From contig NC_049909.1 in assembly GCF_001411555.2 (NCBI RefSeq), forward strand, positions 9,307,485-9,371,484: a stretch of DNA of 64,000 bases. The letters are read 5' to 3'. The stretch comes from Juglans regia (taxonomy: Eukaryota > Streptophyta > Magnoliopsida > Fagales > Juglandaceae). This document shows positions 1 to 11,092 of the stretch, in pieces (positions within the stretch are counted from its first letter, which is position 1; each line of letters opens with the position of its first letter). The notes below the pieces were generated by a model. It was not told the DNA's origin and searched no databases. It saw only the letters and a list, made by a program, of their open reading frames with translations. A program made the position numbers and the translations under genes.

Positions 1-90
1 TAAGCCTAGGGGAACAGATCGTGACTGCTCCCATGGAGTCCGCATTCTTCATATTGTTTCTTATGTCAGAGTCTTTTAATGCAGTGTGAC
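1..90 (+). mobile_element. Gypsy 3' internal remnant, left piece
   Basis: This short stretch is the left flank of the solo LTR at 91-6126. Its last five bases, GTGAC (86-90), are repeated at 6127-6131, so the piece was originally continuous with 6127-6876. I see no reading frame in it. By continuity it belongs to the 3' untranslated part of the plus-strand gypsy element whose LTR starts at 6877. Confidence 0.5.
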
Positions 91-414
91 TGTAATACCC
101 CGGTCCCAGATGGGTCGGAGAGTTACCTCTTACCACTTAAAATCATATCTCATTGTACAAATGTAAACTCCAATTCCTCATTTACTCATAGACCTCATTG
201 CTTTAAACCATCTACAGCAAAATAAATAACTAAGATAATGACGAAATCTCAATATAAAAGTCAACTTCCCAAAGTACAAAGTCAATAGAGCAAAATGAAA
301 CTATTCAATGAAATTCTCCATTAATAAGTACTCTCTCTATATTTAATAGACTATTCTCACAAAGCCTTACCCATGCTTCTTATTCTTGAACCTTCACTGA
401 AGTATCCAACATAT

Positions 415-1277
415 CTGAAAAATGTTGTGAAGATACGGAGTGAGTTATCAACAACTCAGTAAGTAGAGGACAAATGCTAGCGTGCAAAAATGAGCATTTA
501 CAATGTACAGTATGTAGAACAAAATATTTTACAAAGTTATCATGCATAACAAAACATATTTTCAAAAGTAACAGAGCGATGGTTTTAAGACAAGTAAAAC
601 CTAAAGTACTTTGGCATAACATAACCTGAGCATCATCATCACATCAAAACAGAGCATCTCACAGAGCAGAGACCATATTTCACCCATGTGGTAGGGTTAT
701 GCTAATCCCGGTGGCCAAACCAGGCAGAGACAGAGGTGAAATATTTCCCATATTCTTCTCAGAGCTCCGAGTGTGCACACAGGAAAGACCACGACAAAAC
801 CACTTTGTTTCCAAAGTGGGTGCACTCAAAGAAAAAGAAGTTGGTACCAACCCAAACAGAGCAAAGCATAACAGAGCAGAGCAGAGAAAGAGCCAGATAC
901 AAAATCAGTACACCATGCCAAAGGTTTTCAGATGCCATATCAAAATAAAACAGAGTACCAAAACATAATCAGATCCTTCTCACATACTGAAAACACAAGT
1001 CGGAGCATCTTTTTAAATCAATGCATAATTTTTTAGATTCTCAATATCGCTCTTTTTCAGATTTCAGAAACAGCATGACAAAATTTAGCTCATGTTTACA
1101 CAATGCATGTCAGAAATTATTTTTCCTTTTTCGTACAGATTTCATGAGTAATGCATATAAGCGACCGAGGTTGGTTTTTTCCAAATTCTCATTTTATCAT
1201 AAAATATGCAAAGTTTTCAGAAAGTCAACTTCAGCCTCAATAATTCATATAAAACTTAGCATAGGAACCCCGCTTAC
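415..1277 (-). other. Putative intron inside LTR leader (copy A)
   Basis: On the minus strand the sequence reads TTCAA|GTAAGCGGGG at 1277 and CATTTTTCAG|AT ending at 415, enclosing 863 nt. The same pair occurs in five other large LTRs in the window at nearly the same spacing. Splicing itself is not demonstrated. Confidence 0.45.
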
Positions 1278-2662
1278 TTGAACTTTTTAGCTTTTCTAAA
1301 TCTTTCCATAATCATGCCTAATGAATACCAATTGTCACTTATACAAAACATTAAATGTTACTAAACTTCTAAAAGAACTACTAAAATTCTCCGTCTACTT
1401 AAATTCATAATACGGAAATGGCTTTGATAACTGTATAGTTATCAAAAATCTAAAAAAAATATATATTATCATTAAAAATAATCTTAGCTTATTATAATAT
1501 AATTTTATCATGGCAAAACAACTTAAACTCATTTCGAAAATTAATCATAATCATAATTAAAGCTCATATCTCAATAAACTATTATTAAAACACTAACTTA
1601 ATACTGCCAACATATAATCTAGTAGGAAGTCATAAATTTCTTAATCAATATTAACTCATAAACTATTCTTAATAATGCTTATATTAAAAATCATCGTAAA
1701 TTACTAATCATATCTAATTTAAAAATATCCAAGATTTATTTCATATAAAAGGCTTTAAAGTGTTTTTAAAAAAAATAATTTTAAACACTTAAAATTTTCT
1801 ACCAAAATTAAACCATAAAATTAATACCCGATAATATAATTAAAGTCTTCAAATATTTTCTATGACAAGGGTGTTTAGGGAAATAAAAATATATACAAGG
1901 GCTTTTTGGGTCACAACAATAAATAAGACATTTTCCAACTCTCAAAACCGCCGCAAATAAGGCTACTTTTCGCTGGTGTTAGTTTATTTCGGCGATTTTT
2001 AAATCGCCGCAGGTTCGACGATATCCTAAAGCCATTTTAGTTCTATTTCGTCGATTTTAAAAATTCGCCACAATAATGATTATTTGCAGCGATAAAATGT
2101 TGCCAAAAAATGTATAAAAAAACGTCGCAATTGGTGGTATCAGGTTCCAACATGATCGCCGAAATTTAACAATACCAACGACTATTTACATCGCAAATGC
2201 TCACTTAATCGCCTCAAGTGATCCATATTATAACAAGCGATATCAAACTATCGCCACTAATTTTTCTTTGCCGCGAATCCTGATCGCCGCTAATGTCAAC
2301 TTATTCGCCATAATTATCTTCGCCCATTTTCAACGATACTCACATTCGTCACATTTGAAGCAATTAAAATGGTGGAGTAATCGCCGCAAAAGGATTTTTG
2401 CCGCCTCTAAAAGTTAACTGCAACGATTATGATTGTTGTCGCCATAAACATCGTCCTGTACAACTACTCTTTTCCGGCACGTAAAACTCGCCATATTTGA
2501 GGTTTTGTATCGATTATTTAATTCGCCACAGTGTAGACTATATTCAGTCACACTATTTTCGGTGATCAAATAATCGCCACAAAAGGTTCTTTGATTTTTT
2601 TTTTCCCGCTACACCTAGAGACGTTGGCTGGGCTTCACTTGTACACTTCATCTAATGGAATA

Positions 2663-2801
2663 CAGTTTATTTCATTAACAATATATTTATCTTATTCCAG
2701 GTCAGTCACTAAAACAATATTAATTATAACTTACTTTGGTGTAATATTGTTTTAGTGACTGACCTGGAATAGGATAAATATACTGTTAATAAAATAAACT
2801 G
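2663..2801. repeat. Near-perfect 60-bp inverted repeat (foldback)
   Basis: The left arm 2663-2722 and right arm 2742-2801 are reverse complements at 57 of 60 positions by my alignment, with a 19-bp spacer. A transcript from either strand would form a long hairpin. Both arms contain the block CAGGTCAGTCACTAAAACAA or its complement. It could be a small foldback MITE inserted in the CACTA element, or a young hairpin-RNA locus. Confidence 0.9.
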
Positions 2802-4279
2802 CACTTAATATAATCAAGTAAAATAATATTGTTTCATTGCTATATAATACTTAGTGTTTATCCAGCAGTACCCATGCCTTATGATATTAAATACTTAGAA
2901 ACATGAAACATAAAGGAAAAAGATTGAACTTGCAGTAGTACCCATGCCTTGAGAACATGTAGGATTCCATGTCAGACCTTTTCAAACCATTTCCATCTAA
3001 TTTAATAAATTAATGACATTCAATTCATCCATTGAGGTGGGGAATTCACATTAATGTAGTTATGGGCTATACACTGGGGTTGACCAATCGAAAACCAAAA
3101 CTTACAACTTAACTACTAAATATAGAGAATGCATATATCATTCACAATATGTCAAATGTGTTGCTCGTCTATCTTTATAAATTATATCTAGTCAGATCTT
3201 TTCAATATGCACCTGGGCATGAGGGGTCGGCAAAACAGCTCCTTACAAGATTGCATCAATGCCCTTATACTCGTGGGATATTTCATATTTCCATCTCGAC
3301 AAACACCAACCTGACAGTTATAGATAAAATATATCAGCACACACCATATAACAATTATATATAAAGGACCAGTTATAGTTAACAAAACGTTCTATTTGTT
3401 TAAACCAACATAATGTCATCAAAGGAAGCATGCAAGCAAACCTCAATATGAGTAATCCATCAATCACTTCCAATATCCAACACCCAGATTTACATGTTGG
3501 GTCTTATAAAAAAACTACAACCAAGTAGAATCCCATGCCAAACCACCCACCTGTCCCACTTCCCCTCCACTTCTTTTGTCACTTTTATCAAACCCCATAT
3601 TCTTTAGCCTGTTTTATGAGGAAACTAAACAAATTTGATATGTACACTTCATTCAGCTATTATAAAGCAAAAACAATAAAACAAACAAGGGAAAAACTAT
3701 ATAACAATTGGAAGGAAAAAAACACTACATGCCCAGTTTCTCTAAGATGTATATGAGCAACTTTACATACAAAGATAGAGGAGCAACACCCTTACAGCCT
3801 AGATATGAAGACTGCAGTTCTTAGGTCTTTGCAAGCATCCCCACTACTCACAGACTGAATAATCTACAGTTCATATGCTTACTTATACACATCTAGATCA
3901 AGACACACTCACATATGGTCAAGTAGAAATCAAATGTGAACCCATAAAGAAAAGCAATTGGTATAGGCCTAAACACGTACGCTTATTATTAGCACCTTCT
4001 ACAAATAAAAAATTGAAAATCTCATTCCCACAAAATTATAAAGTCACTAAAGACACTATATAACAATGTGTAACACGAAATTATAAAGAAAACGAAGTCC
4101 AAATTAGGTTGAAATTAGGGACACATAGGGGGTCGATTCCTTAGGGCTATGTGAATGGAAAAAAAATTTATGCCCTAACGCAACCAAATCATAGTAATGA
4201 AACACGAAAATAGTGAAAGAGAAACTCACTGGGGTTGGCGAGAAGAGGTTGCACTGGCAATCGGAAACCACTTTACGAA

Positions 4280-4282
<3 letters not shown>

Positions 4283-4312
<30 letters not shown>
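4283..4312. repeat. (GA)15 microsatellite
   Basis: Fifteen uninterrupted GA dinucleotides. The overlapping open frames on both strands are a by-product of this tract. Confidence 0.95.
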
Positions 4313-4318
<6 letters not shown>

Positions 4319-5861
4319 CCAAAAATCTGAAATACAAGCTCACCGGCGTCGGCGAGATGGTGGCGACAATAGCACCAGAGTCGACAATCGCAGTCGAGAA
4401 TAGCAGAGAGAGTGAGAGAAAGGGGGAAAGTATCAGGAAGGGGGGGAAAGTTTTGGGAAGGGTGGGAAAAATAAGGCGCCTGCTGGGGAACATTAAAAGC
4501 ACAATATTTCCGACGCTTCCATGTCGCCGCAAATAACAAGTAATTGGCTGCAATCAAGTCACATCTATTTTATGGTGGCAATGTGAATTTTTACGACGAT
4601 AATCTACGTTGAAAAAAGTATCTACTGCGTTGATTATTCGATTCGACTAACAAATAATTGCCTCTACAGTTCAAATTTCCTATTGCGACGAAAAAAATCG
4701 CCACAATAAGTCAGAAGTCGCCGCAAAATCAAATAGTGAACTTCTAATTACAAATTCGGGCTGGAATTTTGTGACGGCATGGAAATCGCTGAAATACTAA
4801 TTATTTGCAGTGATTTTAGTTGCGGCGATATTAAAAATGCTAAAAATGACACATTTTATTGTAGTGGGTAAAGCATGCATGGTCACAACAAAGAATGAGC
4901 TATGAGATTATAACTTCCAGAATCAAACGGATTAGTCCATTCTCACAGAGAGGGGTGGCTAGGGAGGACGGAAGTGGTGGCTGAACTAGATCTTTGGTGT
5001 ACGGCTTGGCTAAAGTGCACTGACAGCGAGAGAGAAAGAGATAGAATCTAAGAGAAAGAGGGAGAGGGAGTTACGGACCATGCAACGTGGGGGATGCAGT
5101 TCGACCATGGTGTCTTGCCCGTTATCTATGGTGGGTCCACTTGCAGGTTCACTACTGGGTTACGGCCCACGGACGACATGTGACCGTATGGCATGGAAGC
5201 TGTGTTTAACGGAACCATGCTCTTGGTGATGGGTTGTTGTGGTAGTTTGGTGATGGGCGACAGCGTGGTGGTTGAGCAATGACGGCGACTTGCAGTCATC
5301 TGGCGTGTAGGGGCAACGACAGTAGAGAGATGAGGAGAGGGAAACTGAGAGGAACCGAACATAGAGGGGGAAAATGTTTGAGAGAGTGGGTGCTCTGTTT
5401 TGGCTTGACAGAAATAGAGGTCCTTGTACATGCGTTGAGCCGTGTGCCTGGGCTGTTTCCATGATGGTCAACAGTGGAGGGAGAAGATTCAGTTAGGGTA
5501 TAAAGCAGGGGGTAGATGACACACGGTGGGGGAAAAGGCTATGGAGTAGTACGCTAGGGCTTGGGTAGGCAGCTTCCATGAGATGGAGGTGTCAGTGTGA
5601 AGGAGCTTGCTGCAAACATACAAGGATGGAGGGTACGACTGTTCTTGTTGTAGGGGTTTACGTTCGCGTGGCCTGGGTAGTGGCTACCCTTTGGTGGTGC
5701 ATGGGGTGGTGGACAGTCATACGAGGATGCAAAGATGACTCTGTGAAATAACCGTGTGCGGCTGAGCTAGTGGGTGTTGGGAGGCAGCGACGAGGAGAAG
5801 GCTGAAGAGGGCAGCAACTGTGTTTCGGCAGTCTCTCCATGCATGAGATGATAAGTGCATA

Positions 5862-5870
5862 AATTTATAT
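5862..5870 (-). promoter_or_regulatory. TATA box of solo LTR A
   Basis: On the minus strand the sequence TATATAAAT lies about 256 bp inside the LTR and is followed by CATGCATGG about 25-30 bp downstream, an arrangement shared with the LTRs at 28896-30129 and 59238-62611. It implies that most of the LTR is transcribed leader. Confidence 0.6.
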
Positions 5871-6126
5871 AAAAAGGGCGATACAAAAACCCTAGAGAAA
5901 TGAGGAAAACGTGCGTGTGCATGGAGTAGATAAAAATACATTAGAGACGTGGAGGTTTAGGAAACCAGGGTGGAGCAAACTTCGGGAGTGCAAAAACTAA
6001 AAGTGAAAAACTGTCAGAAGGATAAAATGTGTGCGAAAAGATGAAGCTCACCTCAAATGACGTCGTGGCTGCGTGAAAAAAAAGAGGGAAGGAAAAAAAA
6101 AAGGTCCAAAGGGCCAGGGTGTTACA

Positions 6127-6876
6127 GTGACTCTGCAATGGCGTCATTAATGTGGTGTGTAGCCCTGGTAGTGGTGCCATTAATGCTGCGTGGTTTTCTA
6201 ATTTCCTTCTCCCAGACAGTATCCTTGGTGATCAGTTGATATCCTTCCTATCAGAGCATCGAGAGTTCCCCGAACATTACTCCTACTATGCGGAAGAGCA
6301 CTTGAGAACTGGAAGTGGACACTACTCAAGAGGACTTCAGATCGACGAGTCACATCCCTTGCTGCACACTCCCTCCTGCAGGTTGCGTCTAGAGGACTCT
6401 ACCTGTGGGCCGGGTTGAAGATTTTGTTTGTCCTGGGCTGGGCCTTTGGTTCTCTTACTTTGTTTGAATCCTACATTTCTTTGTAGCCCTCACCCTAGCC
6501 TTACATCACAAGCTTAATAAAGACCTATTGATCCCTGGTGATAGTTTATGTTCTACATTAGTGGAGAGTCATTTGCAAAGGAAGCCAATGGAGTCTTTAG
6601 AGATCTATTATTTATTTACTTATTTGCATAAAACCATCCGGGGAGCTAATGATGAAGTGAGAATGATAGGTATGCATGAATGTGAGGATGGATAATGCGG
6701 TAGAATTGAGTTTTGAATTAACTTTTGGACTTGATTAATCTTGAATGATTCATTTGAATTATAAACTTTAAGTAATCCTTGAGGCAATAAATTTTATGAA
6801 TCAAACCAATATTTGTTTTTATTGTTTTCTCTTTCTCCTTGCAAGAGTGTGAGTAAAGCTTAAGTTTGGAGGTATT
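6127..6876 (+). mobile_element. Gypsy (Athila/Tat-type) 3' non-coding region
   Basis: No credible protein is encoded here. The region resembles the long non-coding stretch between integrase and 3' LTR of Athila/Tat elements. It contains a CTCACCCTAGCCTTACATCA block near 6490 and ends in the purine-rich TAAGTTTGGAGG (about 6860-6872), a plausible polypurine tract just before an LTR start TGATAAGTG at 6877. Assignment to Athila/Tat is inferred from these 3'-end features only. Confidence 0.5.
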
Positions 6877-7722
6877 TGATAAGTGTTATTTTTATGTGAT
6901 TTTTATTACTCTTTTATTTATGAAAATTGTCAGTTTTCATTTAAAATTATTGATTTTATTTTATTTCTATATATTTTATTTATTTTCTTGGATTTGAAGG
7001 AATGAAAAGAATTAGTGCAAAAGGAGAGCATTTTGGTACAAAAGAAAAAACTATGGATCCAGACCGACGAGAGTCGACGAGATCTTAAGAGAGCCGAGGA
7101 TATTTGGGCGAGAAGACTTACCCCTAGGTAGGCGAATAGTCTTTCCTTTTGGTAGGCGACGAGACCCAAGGGCGACCAGGATTGGGCAACTAGTTTGGGC
7201 AATAAAAGTTGAGTTTAAATGACCGCGACCAGTCTAAACGACCAACTTAAGCAACCAACGTAAATGACATTGTGGGCAATAACTTGCAAAGGCGAGTAGC
7301 TTTACCACTCGGTAGGTTGGCGAGAGGGGTCTATCATCCCGATCAGAAGCCTTTCATCTCAATTAGGAACCTCAGTTATATTCAGCACAACAATGCTTGA
7401 ACTATCTGTGTGAACTGTCTGGATAACATTCAAACAATCTGGGTGATGTTTGAACTATCTTAATGTTGTTTGAACTATCTGTAATGACGTTCAAACTATC
7501 TTTGGTAGCGTTTGCACTTTCTTAGGTGATGTTTGAACTATCTTGGCTAATAAACGGTATCAATTACTATGTTTTGTATTTATGTATTTTTTTTCTCTAT
7601 AAATTTTTAATTTTTAATTTCCTTCCAATAGTATGTTTCAATAGTATGTTGCTTATTTTGGTCAAGATATTTAAATTTAAAAATTCCAAATCATGATCAT
7701 ACATTTGAACATTAAGCAAAGA
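6877..7722 (+). mobile_element. Start of a gypsy LTR (3' LTR, right end not defined)
   Basis: TGATAAGTGTTATTT follows a purine-rich tract, which is how 3' LTRs of Athila/Tat elements begin. The sequence then runs through repeated GGCGA-containing words (7060-7330) and the tandem motif at 7388-7553. I could not find a second copy or the CA end, so the right limit is arbitrary and may be cut by the CACTA-like end at 7723-8152. Confidence 0.45.
7388..7553. repeat. Degenerate tandem repeat with TTGAACTATCT core
   Basis: About seven imperfect units of roughly 20-28 bp containing TTGAACTATCT or its variants (for example GTTTGAACTATCTT, GTTCAAACTATCTT). Some units read TTCAAAC, so the TTGAA/TTCAA words occur in both orientations. 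Confidence 0.6.
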
Positions 7723-8152
7723 CGTTCGCACAATAGGGCATATTGTGCGCACTAGAAGAAATCACTTGAGCACGATAGATCAGATATGTTCGCCTTACGC
7801 TCGTTGGATTTGGAATGTAATTCATTCAAACAATATCAATTTAATTTTAAAATATTACGTTTGCACGTAAATCCTACATTAACGTTCGAATAAATTTCAA
7901 CGTAAATTGTTCGCACTTATAAATATACGTTCGAACTTATAATATACTTTCACAGGTCAAATGATACATTCGAACATATTCAACTCTAAAACTACGACAT
8001 ATTATGGATGATTGAACGTAATTTTTATACTTGGGAAGGTTGTTCAAATAATATTCTGACCTCACTAATAATATCTTTGGTAACGGTTTAGTGACTGTCA
8101 CAAATTAATTTTAAACCGACACAAAAACTCAAATACGTTAATGTAGTAGTGA
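7723..8152. mobile_element. CACTA-like terminus with subterminal repeats (partial)
   Basis: The right limit reads ACGTTAATGTAGTAGTG, the complement of CACTACTACATTAACGT, a CACTA-type terminus. The 250 bp before it contain several ACGTTCGAAC / ACGTTCGCAC variants, consistent with subterminal repeats. A left terminus could be CACTAGAAGAAATCAC at about 7750, but the flanking trinucleotides do not match (GCG versus AAA), so this may be a truncated or rearranged element. No transposase is seen. Confidence 0.35.
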
Positions 8153-8441
8153 AATTCTATTTGCAAATCTGAAATCAAACCATGAGACATTATATTTTAT
8201 TGGACGATCGATACATATTCTCGTATGCAACTCATCACATGGTAGGTTTGGTAGCTTTATTTGCTCAACAAACACAAGAAGCTTTAATGTAGAAAGCCAA
8301 GTTCGATATATTTTAGATACACCCTCTCTAGCTTTATTTTTCTCGTACAAGCTGTAATTATTAAAGCATTTAATCTCCAGACGGTAGTATTAGTGTCTTG
8401 GAATCTTGAAGGTCGAATCCTTCATGCTCGTCTTGATTTCG

Positions 8442-9231
8442 CTAGTCAAGCCAGCCCCCATCAACCAATAGGTCATGCCCATTGACAAATCCAGAATCAT
8501 CAGACGCAAGAAAGAGTACAGCATCCGCCACATGTCCCAGTTTCAGTGCAACTCCTTTTAAGCTTGAATGCGGCTCAAATGCCTTCTCCAACTGCTCTGC
8601 ATCCATTCCAAATGCACTGCATGTCATTGGGGTTGCAACTACACCGGGTGATACACAGTTCACCCTAATGCCATGCTCCCCTAGCTACCTGCTTGCGCAA
8701 CGAACAAGCCCAAGCACAGCATGCTTTGACATATAGTAATCGGTTTTTTGGGTTGCACCTCGGCTTGCTGCTATACTTGCGGTGCACACGATGGTCCCCC
8801 TCACACCCCTTTCAACCATAGCACGCGCGTGCTGAATGCTTTACACATGCCGCCATGCCGCGCACATTGATCGCGAATAGATGGTCAAGGGCCGACAAGT
8901 CCAGGTCAAGTACGGTCTGATCCGACCTACCAAAGATCCCTGCATTACTAAACATGATGTCAAGCTGCCCATAGTTCTTGACCGTCCATTCTACCATGGC
9001 TTTGACCTGCTCTTCATCAGTAACATCACAATGGATGTATGTGGAATGGTTCAAGCCAATAGATTTGGCCACCTGCTGGCCTAGTTCTTTTTGGAGATCA
9101 GCAATCACCACCATACGTGCACCATGCTTGGCAAAAACATGTGCGGTGGCCTCCCCGATGCCACTAGCACCGCCTATGACTATGGCCACTTTGCCTTCTA
9201 GTTTCTTCTTACACAACGTGGATTCCGCCAT
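8442..9231 (-). pseudogene. Short-chain dehydrogenase/reductase (SDR) pseudogene
   Basis: The ATG at 9231 begins a classical NAD(P)-dependent SDR of the secoisolariciresinol dehydrogenase / momilactone-A-synthase-like type. Visible motifs are the nucleotide-binding IGGASGIG near residue 20, SNAGIFG, a Ser in TASIAAS, the catalytic YYMSK and the C-terminal FVNGHDLLVDGGWLD, so the protein would be full length (about 260 residues) without an intron. Two lesions break it. A small insertion of about 4 bp just before the codons for MVERG (about 8820) shifts the frame and stops translation a few codons later. An in-frame TAG at 8681-8683 replaces the expected Gln before LGEHGIRVN. The exact substrate cannot be told. 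The upstream region carries a TATA box and was later interrupted by the Reina-like insertion at 9643. Related fragments lie at 27091-27150 and 58684-59190. Confidence 0.85.
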
Positions 9232-9364
9232 TGTAATATAACGACAAGATTATACGATTGATGTAGCAGTAGGTGTCTCTGCTAAAAGATAATGACCAAT
9301 ATTTGGCGAACTTTCAGTGGGTGTACGTTCTAATTAGCAAATAATGCACTCTGACCAAAGAATC

Positions 9365-9373
9365 CTTTATATA
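9365..9373 (-). promoter_or_regulatory. Candidate TATA box of the SDR pseudogene
   Basis: TATATAAAG on the minus strand, about 134 bp upstream of the SDR start codon at 9231, a normal distance for a plant promoter. Confidence 0.5.
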
Positions 9374-9642
9374 ATAGCACTACGTACAATAATTGGCGTA
9401 TTGATAAAGCTAATTACATTCAAACCATGTGAAACACAACTGTATAATATGCCAATTATTTGCTACAGTACGACTGTACAAAATCGTGTTTCCCTTTCCC
9501 AGCAGCATAATTGAAAGAGAACATGAGGTTTATCTATACCAGTACTCTATTTGCACAACGAAAGCAGATCGAGAGGAGAAATAGTATTTTTTAATGCCTT
9601 AACTACATAAAACTCATCACTCGACAAAAACTACTACACTTA

Positions 9643-9762
9643 TGATAGGTCCCAAATGAATAGAAAAGAAAATATTAAGAAAATAAACGGAATTCTCTTC
9701 GGGTGAGAATAATACCACACTTTGAATGTAAGACTTTTTTCTCTGAACGTCGTGGCCTATCA
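9643..9762 (-). repeat. 3' LTR of the Reina-like element (120 bp)
   Basis: Direct repeat of 23905-24024. The pol reading frame runs about 88 nt into this LTR before stopping at 9675. Confidence 0.9.
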
Positions 9763-10688
9763 TTCCCGCCCCCAGGAAGAGGATCCTTGTCCTCAAGGTT
9801 CAAATTTGGAAACATTTGCCGTAACTTTTTGATGGGCTCCCATGTGGCTTCCTCTGGGGGAAGGTGTTTCCAGTGCACCAAGCTCTCTTCGATTAATTGA
9901 GTTCCTTGTTTGACCCAGCGGAAGTTTAAAAGAGCTTGTGGCTCTAATAAAACCACTCCGTCATCCGTGAAAGGTGGTAACTCAATTGGTGGCTGATCCG
10001 CGTTCCTTCCATTGTCTTGATACGGTTTGAGTAATGATACATGGAACACTGGATGGATGCGAGTCCCTTCTGGCAGTTGTAGTTTGTATGCGACCGAGCC
10101 GATTTTTTCTAAAATTTGGTAAGGTCCATAAAAACGGGTAGCTAATTTTTGATGAACTCGCTTGAAGGCTGTTTGCTGGCAGTATGGGTGTAATTTCAAC
10201 AGAACCCATTCTCCGATATTGAACGAAATGTCTCTGCATTTTTTATCCGCCATTTGTTTCATTCTGTTTACTGAGCGTTCTAAGTTTGCTTTCAATTGCT
10301 GTAGCAGTTCATCTCGCGTCATCAGTTGCTTGTCCACTTCCTGTACCGGTGAGAGGCCTTCTTGGTATGTTGGAATGGTTGGTGGTAATCTACCATACAG
10401 TGCCTGAAACGGGGTCATCCCAGTGGAAATATGATATGTTGTATTATACCAGTATTCTACCCAAGGTAAGTAGCTGCTCCACTTCCGTGGCCATTGATGG
10501 ACAAAACAGCGAAGGTATTGTTCGACGCAGCGGTTGATGACTTCCGGTTGGCCATCCGTCTGGGGGTGGTATGCGGAACTGAGTTGTAATTTGGTGCCTG
10601 ATAGTTTAAAAACTCTTTCCAGAAGTTACTGATGAAAATTGGGTCCCGATCACTAACAATTGATTTGGGCATGCCGTGAAGCTTGATG
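9675..10688 (-). pseudogene. Reina-like pol: integrase C-terminal part and chromodomain-like tail
   Basis: This is the 3' part of pol, separated from the rest by the nested element. It starts with the second catalytic Asp region of integrase (VSDRDPIF) and continues through the TDGQPE Glu region in a shifted frame. It then has the GMTPFQALYGRLPP block and the C-terminal region ending in LVHWKHLPPEEATWEPI, which resembles a chromodomain. There is at least one frameshift near 10610, between the segments ISNFWKEF and HPQTDGQ. The open frame passes the polypurine tract and ends inside the 3' LTR. In a functional element this region would bind chromatin and catalyse DNA joining. Confidence 0.85.
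9763..9776 (-). other. Polypurine tract of the Reina-like element
   Basis: CCTGGGGGCGGGAA immediately upstream of the 3' LTR on the minus strand, the expected primer for plus-strand DNA synthesis. Confidence 0.7.
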
Positions 10689-11092
10689 ATGCCTGTAACG
10701 CCCCGACCACGAGGGTCCGGAGAGTTAACTCATAAACCTGATAATCAGCTCTAACAAGGCTAGAGTACTCCCAAAATCAATAATATATCCATTTTCTCAA
10801 AACTCAAATCGAACGTAAATACTTCAATTAAACACATCAAATAGTTCATTTATCCAATATTCAATCCAAATAACCCAAATATAATCAACTCTTCTTCTTG
10901 TCTCAAATAACAACTAAAAATAATAAAACATTAACATAAATCTCCATAAACCGTCTAAATCGATTGAAGCAACTTAAGAAAATAATTAGTCTCTAACACC
11001 AACACTAGTAACATGAGATATCCAACCACAAATCAGTGCTAATCTTCTCCATAGACTCTAATACTGATCCTCAGCTGAACCATCGATGTCAT

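Larger units (their letters stand above)
1912..4866. mobile_element. Non-autonomous CACTA (En/Spm-type) DNA transposon
   Basis: The right end reads TTTTATTGTAGTG, the inverse complement of CACTACAATAAAA. The left end reads CACAACAATAAATAAGACA, a slightly mutated version of the same terminus. The element is flanked by a 3-bp duplication GGT (1909-1911 and 4867-4869), the size made by CACTA transposases. The subterminal regions (about 1950-2600 and 4500-4860) are filled with copies of CGCCGCAA or CGGCGA in both orientations, which look like the clustered transposase-binding repeats of CACTA elements. No transposase coding sequence was found, so it is non-autonomous. The interior (about 2650-4500) holds a foldback, a GA microsatellite and AT-rich DNA of unknown origin. 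The open frames around 4104-4557 are low-complexity shadows of the GA tract. Confidence 0.8.
91..6126 (-). mobile_element. Solo LTR of a Tekay-like gypsy element, holding a CACTA insertion
   Basis: The segment starts TGTAATACCC and ends GGTGTTACA, in minus orientation, and is flanked by the 5-bp direct repeat GTGAC (86-90 and 6127-6131). No internal coding region is present, so it is a solo LTR, presumably left by LTR-LTR recombination. Without the CACTA insertion (1912-4866 plus its 3-bp duplication) it is about 3.08 kb, close to the related solo LTR at 50796-53700. Landmarks shared with the other large LTRs are a TATA box near the U3 end (5862-5870), a donor-like site at 1277, a hairpin-like motif near 440-460 and an acceptor-like site at 415. 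Identity of the outer ends is well supported; clade assignment is inferred from similarity to the LTRs of the Tekay-like element at 10694-20432. Confidence 0.85.

Noticed and set aside
4104..4557. Overlapping open frames of 74-149 codons on both strands
   Set aside because: They are driven by the GA microsatellite and surrounding biased sequence inside the CACTA element; no domain or conservation is seen.
9640..9642. TTA as a 3-bp target duplication for the Reina-like element
   Set aside because: Gypsy integrases make 4-5 bp duplications, and the empty site at 27240-27260 supports the 5-bp TTATG overlapping the LTR start.
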